Below the pieces are notes generated by a model. That model was not told the DNA's origin. It did not search any database and saw nothing but the letters and a program-made list of their open reading frames with translations. Source: Prorocentrum cordatum (lineage: Eukaryota > Sar > Dinophyceae > Prorocentrales > Prorocentraceae). From it: a DNA stretch of 32,500 nucleotides. The translations under genes were made by a program, and so were the position numbers. Below are positions 10,815 through 18,947 of the stretch, piece by piece; position 1 is the first letter of the stretch, and every line of letters starts with the position of its first letter. Location: NCBI GenBank assembly GCA_963575745.1, contig CAUYUJ010016341.1, forward strand, positions 123,923 to 156,422. Reading direction: 5' to 3'.

Positions 10815-11008
10815 TACTCTTCCTCCTCCTCCTCCTCCTCCTTCTCCTCCTCCTCCTCCTCCTCCTCCTCCTCCTCCTCCTCCTCCTCCTCCTCCTCCTC
10901 CCCCTCCCCCTCTCCCTCCCCCTCCTCTCCCTCCTCTTCCTCCTCCTCCTCCCCCTCCTCCTCCTCCTCCACTTCCTCCTCCTCCTCTTCCTCCTCCTTC
11001 TCCTCCTG
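10815..11008. repeat. (CCT)n microsatellite inside a model A intron
   Basis: A CCT tract on the plus strand, so the minus-strand transcript would be GGA-rich here. It fills most of the 307-bp inferred intron between the exons at 11,051-11,084 and 10,633-10,743. Confidence 0.85.
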
Positions 11009-11050
11009 CGGAAGGAAGGGGAGAGGGAGGGGGGGGGTCTGGCTCTGGAC

Positions 11051-11084
11051 CTCTGCTTGATGCGACTGTTTGCAGCAGTGCGTC
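11051..11084 (-). CDS. Model A exon 6 (inferred, 34 nt)
   Basis: The acceptor has an excellent pyrimidine tract (CTTCCCCCCACAG) just above 11,084. The donor is GCAGAG followed by GTCC at 11,050. The frame reads DALLQTVASSR and leaves one base, which combines with the next exon as GAT. The entry phase (0) matches the preceding exon. Short length and single-sequence evidence limit confidence. Confidence 0.3.
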
Positions 11085-11149
11085 CTGTGGGGGGAAGTCC
11101 ACCTGTTTGAAACGAGCGCCAAGAACAGCCAAGATCTATTCCCGGGGGG

Positions 11150-11160
11150 GGGAGGGGGGG
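11150..11160. repeat. Homopolymer G runs
   Basis: Two G runs of 7-8 bases around 11,143-11,161. They are worth flagging because indel errors are likely in such runs. They fall inside the 589-bp inferred intron of model A. Confidence 0.5.
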
Positions 11161-11235
11161 GGTGCGAGGGCCCGCGCCCATCGGCAAAACAATGAATAAG
11201 AAAACGATCACCTTGAAAACCACATCCCAGAAATA

Positions 11236-11365
11236 CTTTCGAGCACCCAAAGAAGTATCCAAACGGGTCTGCCCGACATGCCGGCGAAGCGTCGGTCGAG
11301 CATCGCCCCCCAGGGCCCGACACGTGAAAACCTCCCAGCCTCAGTACTGTCTTGGTGTTCGAGAG
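11236..11365. mobile_element. TCGAGCACC foldback element, copy 1
   Basis: The left arm TCGAGCACCCAAAGAAGTA is inverted on the right as AGTACTGTCTTGGTGTTCGA. The same arms occur around 16,962-17,085 and, as one arm, at 17,775-17,795. The interior is GC-rich and palindromic with no coding signal. Confidence 0.5.
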
Positions 11366-11539
11366 TCTTCCTGGCGGCCAGGGCTAAAAACATGCTGGAA
11401 CATCACATCTGAGATGTCCACAACTAAGTTCTGGTAGTTATGTTGAAGTTGTGGAAGTTCGGTTGAAGTTGTGGCAGATAGCTTTCATTTTTTGCTTGTT
11501 TGTTGGACATTAACTTCCCCTTCTATCTTAAACCACTCT

Positions 11540-11634
11540 ATCCCCTATCTTCCCCCTTACATCCCCTATCTTAAGCCACTCTATCCCCTATCTTAAACCA
11601 CTCTATCCCCTATCTTAAACCACCCTATACAAGC
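11540..11634. repeat. 22-bp minisatellite CCCTATCTTAAACCACTCTAT
   Basis: About four units of CCCTATCTTAAACCACTCTAT, with one unit in which TTAAACCACT is replaced by TCCCCCTTACA. It lies in the 589-bp intron directly after the exon at 11,674-11,793. Confidence 0.85.
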
Positions 11635-11673
11635 CCAAAGGCCGTCTCATCTTGGGCTGTAGCGGGCGGGTAC

Positions 11674-11793
11674 TTGGAAGATGGCCAGCTCGGACCACGG
11701 CGGCTCTACCGCCCTGTCCAGTTCCGCTCCCAATCCGCTCCCGGGCCTCTGGGATCCATCTTGGCTCGTGCACGGATGCGGATCCAGCCGTGG
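11674..11793 (-). CDS. Model A exon 5 (inferred, 120 nt)
   Basis: The acceptor is CTTCCCGCAG before 11,793 and a GT donor (CAA then GTACCC) follows 11,674. The exon is exactly 40 codons in phase 0, matching the phase 0 exit of the microexon upstream. The frame contains PRLDPHPCTSQDG and then ELDRAVEPPWSELAIFQ, ending on a hydrophobic strand-like segment. Codon bias is good. No domain can be named with certainty. The reading frame would also remain open to a TGA at about 11,647 if the donor were not used. Confidence 0.4.
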
Positions 11794-11898
11794 CTGCGGG
11801 AAGCCTCCCGGAGGCCCAAAAAGGACAACAACAAAACAACGCCAATTAAGGCCGCCGTTGTCTCGACTGGCCCTGCTCCGGCGAAGCCTCACTCCATA

Positions 11899-12610
11899 GG
11901 AGGAGGAGGAGGAGGAGGAGGAGGAGGAGGAGGAGGAGGAGGAGGGAGGAGGAGGGGAGGAGGAGGAGGAGGAAGAAGGAGGAGGAGGCGGAGGAGGAGG
12001 AGGAGGAGGAGGAGGAGGAGGCGAGGATAGTGAGGGGGGGAGGAGGAGGATAGGGAAGGAGGAGGGGGGGGAGGAGGAGGAGGAGGAGGGAGGAGGAGGG
12101 AGGAGGAGGAGGAGGAGGGAGGAGGAGGAGGAGGAGGAAGGAGGAGGAGGATGAGGAGGAGGAGGGAGGAGGAGGAGGAGGAGGAGGAGGAGGAGGAGAG
12201 GAGGAGGAGGAGGACAAGGAGGAGGAGGAGGAGGAGGACAAGGAGGAGGAGAAGGAGAATGAGGACAAGGAGGAGGAGGGAGGAAGGGCGAGGATGTGGA
12301 GAGGGGAGAGGATGAGGATGGGGAGCAGGAGGGGTGGAGGAGGAGGGGGGGGAGCGAGGAGGAGAGGAGGAGGAGGAGGAGGAGGAGGAGGAGGAGGAGG
12401 AGGGGGAGGAGAGGAGGAGGAGGAGGAGGAGGAGGAGGAGGGAGGAGGAGAGGAGAAGGAGGAGGAGGAGGAGGAGGAGGAGGAGGAGGAGGAGGAGGAG
12501 GAGGAGGAGGAGGAGGAGGAGGAGGAGGAGGAGGAGGAGGGAGGAGGAGGAGTGGAGGAGGAGGAGGAGGAGGAGAAGGCGGAGGAGGAGGAGGAGGAGG
12601 AGGAGGACAA
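11899..12610. repeat. (GGA)n microsatellite, about 0.7 kb, filling a model A intron
   Basis: About 710 bases of GGA triplets with sparse GAA, GGC and ACA interruptions. On the minus strand it is a TCC tract covering most of the inferred 841-bp intron at 11,794-12,634. Very long Pro-, Ser- and Leu-rich frames here are artefacts of the repeat. Confidence 0.92.
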
Positions 12611-12634
12611 GACAAGACAATCCATAACACTTAC

Positions 12635-12656
12635 GGGCCAATGGGTCACCGTCTTG
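12635..12656 (-). CDS. Model A exon 4 (inferred 22-nt microexon)
   Basis: It is bounded by a CTCTCCAG acceptor at 12,657 and a perfect consensus donor GTAAGTG starting at 12,634. It contributes one base to a split codon, then KTVTHWP. Joined to the exon at 13,508-13,625 it gives VSALSLTAAGDSKTVTHWP. That resembles the strand-turn-strand of a WD40 repeat ending in W, with P in place of the usual D. The WD40 reading is an inference from one motif. An alternative acceptor upstream (CAAG before GTTTTCC) would cause a frame stop. Confidence 0.35.
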
Positions 12657-12797
12657 CTGGAGAGGAAAACCTTGAAGGCTTGAAATAAGTTCAACTGAGT
12701 ATATGGATATGGCTCTGTGAGCGCTGTATGTAAGAGCCTACCTGCGGCCCTGCGGGGGGATTCCTCTGGCCTACGGAGGGGCCAGACGGGGGCAAGC

Positions 12798-13505
12798 GGA
12801 GGAGGAGGAGGAGGAGGAGGAGGAGGAGGAGGAGGGGAGGAGGAGGAGGAGGAGGGCGGAGGAGGAGGAGGAGGAGGAGGGAGGACAAGGAGGAGGAGGA
12901 GGGTGGAGGAAGAGTGGAGGAGGAGGAGGAGGAGGAGGCGGAGGAGGAGAGGAGGAGAGGAGGAGGAGGAGGAGGAGGAGGAGGAGGAGGAGGAGGGGGG
13001 CGGAGGCGGAGGCGGAGGCGGAGGCGGAGGCGGAGGAGGAGGAGGAGAGGAGGAGGGGAGGAGGAGGAGGAGGAGGAGGAGGAGGAGGGAGGAGGCGGAG
13101 GAGGAGAAGGAGGACAAGGAGGAGGAGGAGGGAGGAGGAGGATGGGAGAGGAGGAGGAGGAGGAGGAGGAGGAGGTGGAGGGAGGAGGAGGAGGGAGGAG
13201 GAGGAGAAGGAGGAGGAGGAGGGAGGGAGGAGGAGGAGGAGGAGGGTGGAGGAGAGGGGGAGGGGAGGAGGAGGAATGGAGGAGGAGGAGGAGGAGGGGA
13301 GGAGGAGGAGGAGGAGGAGGTGGAGGAGGAGGAGGAGGAGGAAGAGGAGGAGGAGGAAGGGGAGGAGGAAGAGGAGGAGGAGGAGAAGGAGGAGGAGGAG
13401 GAGGAGGAAGAGGATGAGAGGGAGGAGGAAGAGGAGGAGGAAGGAAGAGGAAGAGGAAGAGGAGGAGGAAAAGGAGGAGGAAGAGGAGGAGGAGGAGGAG
13501 GAGGA
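12798..13505. repeat. (GGA)n microsatellite, about 0.7 kb, filling a model A intron
   Basis: Similar to the preceding GGA block and about the same length. Its upper edge lies two bases inside the intron from the donor at 13,507, so the transcript would switch from coding straight into TCC repeats. Confidence 0.92.
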
Positions 13506-13507
13506 AC

Positions 13508-13625
13508 CTGTCTCCAGCGGCCGTCAAGGACAGAGCGGATACCCCCGGAACGCTCTCGGCGAGGCGCAGCTGCTGGAAGGCACCCCGCGGCAGGGACACT
13601 TCCAGGAGACGACGACCTCTCAAAC
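13508..13625 (-). CDS. Model A exon 3 (inferred, WD40-like segment)
   Basis: The acceptor is CCCAGCAG above 13,625; the donor is GGAGACAG then GTTCC at 13,507. The length of 118 nt is 2 + 38 codons + 2, agreeing with the single base left by the upstream exon and the single base supplied by the microexon. The frame reads LRGRRLLEVSLPRG then AFQQLRLAESVPGVSALSL. This has alternating hydrophobics like a beta-propeller blade, and most codons end in G or C. A plus-strand frame over the same bases (LSNLLGLVGALRDVRRAG) is the main rival. Confidence 0.45.
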
Positions 13626-13699
13626 CTGCTGGGCCTCGTGGGGGCCCTCCGAGATGTGCGACGCGCAGGGGACTTGCGCTGCACAGGCCCGCCCCCGGA

Positions 13700-13865
13700 G
13701 TCCCCCAAGATGGGGTCCGAGTAGATGGGGTCGGAGGATCGCGCCGCATCGCCGACACATTGCCGATGCATCAGCAACGTCGGCGTGGTGGAACTCGGGC
13801 TCTGCATCTAGCCGCATCGCCGATGCATCGGCGTTGCGGCGCGATCCTCCGAGCTCATCCCCTGA
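13700..13865. mobile_element. GATGGGGTCGGAG-family TIR element, copy
   Basis: Left arm AAGATGGGGTCCGAG, then AGATGGGGTCGGAGG and ATCGCGCCGCATCGCCGA. The right arm is the inverse (GCGGCGCGATCCTCCGAGCTCATC). It lies inside the inferred 421-bp intron 13,626-14,046 of model A. Confidence 0.65.
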
Positions 13866-14046
13866 GATCCGACGCCGTGGAACAAAAACATGGTCAAAAA
13901 TCACGACTGGGGCCCTGGACCCTATCTTTTCTCACCATTTTCGAGCCGGGCCGATCTGTGATGGCCCCGGGGCCCGAAGCAGGGCGAAAACGCCTGTTGT
14001 GACAGAATAGCAGCACCCAGATCTCAGGGTCTACTCGGAACTGCAC

Positions 14047-14144
14047 CTGGGAGGCCTGGAGCCCCTGAGCGGTCCATGCCCTCCGCGGGGTCTGGCCGCC
14101 GGTGGAGCGCCTGCGCGGTGCGCCGCGCGTCCCGCAGATCCTCT
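14047..14144 (-). CDS. Model A exon 2 (inferred, 98 nt)
   Basis: The acceptor is CCACCTGAG above 14,144; the donor is CTCCCAG then GTGCAG at 14,046. The 98 nt are 1 + 32 codons + 1, which fits both neighbours. The frame reads EDLRDARRTAQALHRRPDPA and onward, with nearly every codon in the first twenty ending in G or C. The start is basic and helical. No family recognised. Confidence 0.4.
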
Positions 14145-14186
14145 CTCAGGTGGGGTCAGATTGGGGGGACTCGTCGGCTGAGACGC

Positions 14187-14287
14187 TCCTCCTCCTCCTC
14201 CTCCTCCTCCTCCTCGATCCTCCTCCTCCTCCTTCTCCTCCTCCTCCTCCTCCTCCTTCTCCTTCTCCGCCTCCACCTCCTCTTCGA
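14187..14287. repeat. (CCT)n microsatellite
   Basis: A CCT tract just upstream (minus-strand sense) of the inferred acceptor at 14,145. The transcript would be GGA-rich here, unlike a normal polypyrimidine tract. Confidence 0.85.
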
Positions 14288-14587
14288 AATGAGGGGGAAC
14301 GACAAGGGGGGACCAGATCAGGGAGGGAAGCGTTGGCCGGGACTCGGCGATGCATCGCCGATAGATCGGTGATGGGCCCCTGATTGTGAACCCGAGCGAT
14401 TATGGGCGGGGTGGGTTATCGGGACGCTGTCCCCAATGCATGGGCGATTTGGGGTCGATGCTTCACCCCCTGAGCCTGTCCAACCCTAACGTGGCCCCCG
14501 AAATTGGGGGGGGGGCGAGGATAAGAGGCCTGAGGCAGACGGAGCAAGACACGGCATCAACTTGAGCAGGGACCGACCGTCCCGGCA

Positions 14588-14768
14588 TTTCTATAGGCCT
14601 ACCACGACATGTTCTTAGAACCCAAACATGTTCTAATAACAAAAACCATGTTCTTAGAACATAAGCCCGATGTGTTAAAACAAGACAGTCCCAGCCAGAA
14701 ATGTTCCAAGAACATTTCGTGGAAGCCACAGAAGGTTCTTAGAACATTCTTTGGTAAGCCTATAGGAC
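14588..14768. mobile_element. TGTTCTTAGAACA foldback element
   Basis: Ends CTATAGGCCTACCA and TGGTAAGCCTATAGG are inverted. Between them the palindrome TGTTCTTAGAACA or variants recurs about five times in both arms. It lies in the 1,410-bp inferred intron between the exons at 15,555-15,724 and 14,047-14,144. Confidence 0.55.
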
Positions 14769-14835
14769 GCCAGGAGGCTTCGCCACTGCTTGATCAACGC
14801 AAATTTCGATGGCCAGTAGTTTCCCTGGGTCGGCG

Positions 14836-14902
14836 CTAGACCCCCCTCCCTGCCGCGCGGAGCGAGCAAGGCGCGGCGCTGGAGGCGCCGCTGGGGGGTC
14901 AG
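14836..14902. repeat. Partial GC-rich foldback core
   Basis: GGTCGGCGCTAGACCCCCC, then GCCGCGCGGAGCG and GGCGCTGGAGGCGCCGCTGG, match the core of the elements at 17.3 and 31.3 kb. The outer arms are missing. The stretch 14,903-15,340 after it holds nothing I can support. Confidence 0.45.
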
Positions 14903-15346
14903 CAACATTTCCAAAAGGAATCTGCTCGGACCTTCGAAAACTCATACTGGCCGCCGGCCCGGGTTCGCCAATGCTGCATGACCCTTGAAATATATACTTG
15001 TGGAAACAGTAAATGGGAGGGCAATAGCAGCAGAAATGGTTGGGCTCCAGTGCGCGATCAAACAGGGAACCAATCGATTCTTGAGGCACGAGGGTGCTCA
15101 AAGTAGATCGGGATCTGGGAGTCCAACGGTGTGGGTTGGTTTCTGGCTCGGTTTTTGTGGCCAAGCCGTGTTCAACTCAGACGCGCTTGAGCGATGTTTA
15201 CAAGCATGACCATCTAAAAGCAAGCTTCCGCCACAACGACGCAACATGGTGCCAAGGACGCGTAACCCTTGTCAGGCTGCATTCTCGTAGAGCGTACCTC
15301 CGTTCAACGAGCGGCCTGTAGCAAAATTGCCTTCTCCCACCCCTAG

Positions 15347-15535
15347 AGGCCTCCTAGATGGGGTCGGAGTAGATGGGGTCTGAGGATCGCGCCGCGTCGG
15401 CGACGTCGGCGAGGCATCGGCGCCATCGGCGTGGAGAAAATCGGGCTCCACATCTAGCCGTATCGGCGATGCATCGGCGATGCGGCGCGATCCTCCGACC
15501 CCATCTGCTCCGACCCCATCTAGGAGGCCTAGACC
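15347..15535. mobile_element. GATGGGGTCGGAG-family TIR element, best copy
   Basis: Almost perfect inverted ends of about 48 bp: AGGCCTCCTAGATGGGGTCG on the left and CGACCCCATCTAGGAGGCCT on the right. The interior is built from CGGCGATGCATCGGCG-like words. It starts 20 bases after the inferred donor at 15,554 of the minus-strand exon, so it sits at the 5' edge of that intron. Confidence 0.8.
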
Positions 15536-15554
15536 CCCCCAGTTTGGCTGCAAC

Positions 15555-15724
15555 CCGTCCGTGTGGGATTCGCTCCGGAGGCAGGAGCCCGTCCCAGGCC
15601 GCAGGTGCGCCGTGGGGACCCCCTGGCCCACTCGCGCTGGCGCCAAGGACCTCGGCGGCTCCACGAGGCCGGGGGGGCGCTTGTCCACTGGCGCCGGGCA
15701 CGTCCCGGCGAGAGGGTGGTAGTC
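15555..15724 (-). CDS. Model A exon 1 of those seen (inferred, 170 nt)
   Basis: The acceptor has a strong pyrimidine tract (GTGCCCCCCCAG) above 15,724. The donor is GGACGG then GTTGCAG at 15,554. The frame reads DYHPLAGTCPAPVDKRPPGL, then VEPPRSLAPARVGQG, with very high third-position GC over some 55 codons. It leaves two bases that form GGA with the next exon. Pro/Arg-rich and likely disordered; no family recognised. The acceptor lies only 16 bases from the TIR element at 15,740-15,889, which would form most of the upstream intron's 3' end. Confidence 0.45.
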
Positions 15725-15739
15725 CTGGGGGGGCACGAC

Positions 15740-15889
15740 TTAGGTCGGGCATGTCCTCCTACAGTTGGATTTTGGAGTAAACATGGAAAATAGTAAACAA
15801 AATCTTGAACAATAGCCAGAAATGGTAAAGAAATCGTCCCCAGACTATTTTTTGACTACTCCTCATGTAGAGGAACACGCCCGACTTAA
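15740..15889. mobile_element. TTARGTCGGGC-family TIR element, copy 1 (150 bp)
   Basis: Begins TTAGGTCGGGCATGTCC and ends GGAACACGCCCGACTTAA, inverted ends of about 25 bp. Flanking 8-mers GGCACGAC and GGAAAGAC agree at 6 of 8 positions, a decayed target duplication. The interior contains CCCAGACTATTTTTTGACTA, shared with other copies. No coding capacity. Confidence 0.8.
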
Positions 15890-16135
15890 GGAAAGACGAA
15901 TCAAAGCGTTGCCAGAGTGAGCCTCAGATAAGGAGCGAAGCCCCTTTGGGGGCCTCGGCGCAGCGCCCAGATGCACGCGCAGCGCCAGGGGAAGACGCGT
16001 GGAAGGGAGCAGGAAGTCCACCCTCACAATAACTTCCCTCCCCTCCGACAGGAGAAGCCGTTTCGCAAGCGCACCCGAGGAAGGTACCGAATTGGGCAGG
16101 GCTGTTTAGTAAACGCCCAGGGCCGTTTACTAAAC

Positions 16136-16339
16136 TTAGGTCGGGCGTGTCCTCCTACAGGCGGATTTGGGACGAAGAAAAAAGCACCCAACAAATATCC
16201 AAACATAGTTCAGCATAGTCAACTAATCAGGCCCAGTTATTATCATTATTATTATTAGTCGTACTACTATTATTGTTCTTCTTCTTATTTTCACATATAT
16301 AAAACTACATTCTCCTGAGGAAGGACGCGCCCGACTTAA
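16136..16339. mobile_element. TTARGTCGGGC-family TIR element, copy 2 (204 bp)
   Basis: Ends TTAGGTCGGGCGTGTCC and GGACGCGCCCGACTTAA. The 8-bp flank TACTAAAC is present on both sides (16,128-16,135 and 16,340-16,347), an exact target duplication. The interior includes a TAT/TTC microsatellite. Confidence 0.85.
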
Positions 16340-16665
16340 TACTAAACCCCAATTTTCGGTGTCGGTGTGTTTTTTCCTCCTTTTGACAAGGAGCGTCGAG
16401 CCCCTGTCGAAACCAGTGCGGAGCTTCTCCCCCCAACACTGGGCTGCCTGTCGGTGCCTCTGCTCCCTGGGCGCTCTGGCCGCGGCTGCGAGGCCCCCCC
16501 CCCCCGGGGAGGCCCGAAGTGGCGAGAACGAGGCTTCCCCCACGCGCGGACCTTCGACGAAGTCCCAGGAAGCCTAGAAATCTCTGCTTCTCCCTTCCAC
16601 TCGCGGGCCCCAGCGGACTCGACCCTCCCTCCGCTGCGGCAGCTTCACTTCCCAGATCAATGTTT
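16340..16665 (-). CDS. Possible exon, minus strand (weak)
   Basis: One minus-strand frame stays open from about 16,660 through a G run at 16,495-16,506. It reads AAAAEGGSSPLGPASGRE at its start and SAQGAEAPTGSPVLGG near 16,440. Another frame is similarly plausible and the C/G homopolymer makes the frame unreliable. Reported only because the region is free of obvious repeats and lies between the two gene models on the same strand. Confidence 0.15.
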
Positions 16666-16959
16666 GATATCTGTCCCAGGGGCCCCGCTCTCCAGCGGCA
16701 ATGTTTTTCATCCTGGGTCCATGTTCGACGGTCCCAGGGCCCCCCAAAAAGGGCCCCTGGATGCCAACCTCTGAATTACACAAGGCCGAACTGCACAAAC
16801 CAGAGCGCCGGGTGGGCGCCGGAGAGCGCATGTCTTCCCCCCGCGAGGTCCAGGGGCGCCGGCGGGGCGCCTTTGGCGCGGCGAGCGCTGCGCTTCTTGG
16901 GGTCCAGGGCCTCGGCTTGTGATGCTCCAACCTACTCTTGCCTTGACCACCAGACTTTA

Positions 16960-17085
16960 CTTTCGAGCACCAAGCAAGTACCGAACCCGAGATTTTTCAT
17001 GCGTCGGGCGCAGGGAGGCGATATTCTGGCTCGACACACTGCTTCGATACTCTTTCTCCTGGGTGCTCGACCTTAGTTCTGGGAT
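16960..17085. mobile_element. TCGAGCACC foldback element, copy 2
   Basis: Left arm CTTTCGAGCACCAAGCAAGT; right arm ATACTCTTTCTCCTGGGTGCTCG is its approximate inverse. Related to 11,236-11,365. Confidence 0.45.
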
Positions 17086-17276
17086 GTCCTCCGCTGGGCC
17101 TCCCAGGAGCCCACGAAAGTGGCGACAGTTTCGCAGATCGCAGCCCGACGGCACGAGAGAAGAGGAGAGGGGAACACAGGAGACAGGAGAGGAGGAGGGG
17201 AGGAGGGGGGAGGAGGAGAAGGACGGGCGACCACACTGCTCTATTCAAAACGAGTGCCCGACCATAGGAGGGTTGG

Positions 17277-17560
17277 GAACTTAGTTCTGGGTTGTGGGCC
17301 TAAGTGAAAAGCAGAAACAAAACTTCATAAGCATAAACTTTTGGCGCTCCGCGCGGATTTCTTGGATCTGCGCTGGGTCCCCCCTCCCCTACGCGCGGAG
17401 CGCGCCAGGGGCGGCGCCAGAGGCGCCGCTGGGGGGGGGGGGGGAGGGCCCAGCGCGGATCCAAGAAATCCGCGCGGAGCGCCAACAATTTATGTTTATG
17501 ACGTTTTTTTGTTTCTTCTTTTCACTTAGGACCCCATCCCGGAACTAAGTTCGAGCACCC
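17277..17560. mobile_element. Long foldback (hairpin) element, copy 2
   Basis: The arms are inverted over more than 100 bases. The left arm runs GAACTTAGTTCTGGG, CCTAAGTGAAAAGCAGAAAC, GCATAAAC and GGCGCTCCGCGCGGATTTCT. The right arm is the reverse complement, ending CAGAACTAAGTTC. The centre is a GGCGCC-type palindrome with a run of about 12 G. It shares its core with 3.69 and 31.3 kb. Confidence 0.75.
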
Positions 17561-17821
17561 AGAACTAAGTTCGAGCCAACAGTTTATGTTCACGGCGTTC
17601 TTTTTTTCTGCGATAGATACGATGGGAGCAACAGAAGCCTTGGCTTTTGCTGTTCGAGTCGTACTTCAGGATCATAGCCTAGAAATAGTTGCGGACACAC
17701 AGAGCAATATGGAAACGTTGTCGAACCGGTAATTATCGCCTCCCGAGGGCCGACACGCGAACACCCTCCAATTTTGGTACTTTCTTGGTGCTCGGAATTC
17801 CTTCTGGTGATGAAAGCTAAA

Positions 17822-18015
17822 TAGAGGCCTCCCAGATGGGGTGGGAGCAGATGGGGTCGGCGATGCATCGGCGATGCACCGGCGACGCACCGGTGATGCA
17901 ACGTCGACATCGGCGGTGCATCGGCGACGTCGACGTGGAGCAAGTCGGGCTCCACATCGAGCCGCCTCGCCGACACATCGGCGATGCGGCGCGATCCTCC
18001 GACCCCATCTAATAG
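17822..18015. mobile_element. GATGGGGTCGGAG-family TIR element, copy
   Basis: Left AGGCCTCCCAGATGGGG, right CTCCGACCCCATCTAATAGG. The interior is expanded GCATCGGCGATGCACCGGCG-like words. Confidence 0.7.
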
Positions 18016-18213
18016 GCAGCCCACAAAGGACGTACGCGCACAACTATGTACATGAACACGGCCCCTCAATCCGCAAGACTGGCCGCGTGATACGAACATT
18101 TGCGCAATGCGTGTTCTCGAAACCAGTGTGGATTCATGTACGTTTACGTCCTTCTTTCGCTCCTGAATCTAGGAGGCCTAGACTAAAGTAGGCTGGAACA
18201 TCCCATCTAGGAT

Positions 18214-18401
18214 CGGGGCGCGCAAACATGGATTAGCGATCCATGGATCTCGCGCGCGGTCGCCAAATCCATGGATCGGGGGAGGTGCCCTCCCCAACCT
18301 GCGGCCGGTGCCGCCTTGCTCGGCGGCGGAACTCCGCGACTTCCCATGGAAACGGGACCCGTCGCTACTCCACGCCCCCTTGATCCATGTTGGCGATCGC
18401 C
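18214..18401. mobile_element. 188-bp dispersed repeat, copy 2
   Basis: Matches 10,424-10,611 with scattered substitutions, same orientation. It is preceded by ATCCCATCTAGGATC, a scrap of the GATGGGGTCGGAG family. The stretch 18,402-18,748 after it contains short inverted words (CGGGTCTCGAGG and similar) and no gene I can support. Confidence 0.7.
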
Positions 18402-18748
18402 TGATAGGAGGCCTACGAGTATCGTTTAACCGATCCCCATCCCCAGCGGCGTGGCCTGGGCCACACTGGCCGATCTACCCCCCTAAGATGGGGAGGTAGG
18501 TCGTCCCCTTCGGGTCTCGAGGGGCGTAGCCCCAACGGGGGCGGCAATCTGGTGGGGGTCTCGAAGGGACTGGGCATGGGGATGGGGGTCGGACACAGTC
18601 AAGACGCTGAAATAAGGAACGGTTTGGGTTCGGAAGGGGCCCGATGTTCCTCAGGTCCCTGCAGTGCTGCTCCTCCTGCCCTCCTGGGGCACGGAGGCGC
18701 TCACAGGGCCAAGAAGGGGCTTCGTTCCTTACTTAGCGTTCCTTCCTT

Positions 18749-18930
18749 CAGCGGCCCTTACCAGCCCAGAACATATCCCTATCCCTATGTTGGGCATCGC
18801 CTCATCACGATGGCGATCTCAGGGCTGCACCCTCAGCTTCTCAGGGTGCATTCCCTAAGATTGTCCTCGCCTCTCGGCGTGCCAATCTCAGGGATCGGGA
18901 TATAAGTTCGAGGCCGGTGAGGCCCGACTG
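18749..18930. mobile_element. TATCCCTATCCC foldback element at an intron edge
   Basis: Left arm GGCCCTTACCAGCCCAGAAC then ATATCCCTATCCC. The right arm, inverted, is GGGATCGGGATATAAGTTCG then AGGCCGGTGAGGCCC. It begins about 17 bases into the intron that follows the minus-strand exon at 18,948-19,107. Confidence 0.6.
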
Positions 18931-18947
18931 TAAAAACGATACTGGGC

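Noticed and set aside
11647-13807. Very long Pro/Ser/Leu-rich open frames (up to about 650 codons) on the minus strand
   Set aside because: They are translations of (GGA)n/(TCC)n repeats. A trinucleotide repeat without a stop is open in several frames on both strands.
17640-17680. tRNA-like word TGTTCGAGTCGTAC
   Set aside because: No acceptor stem, D-arm or anticodon arm can be drawn around it.
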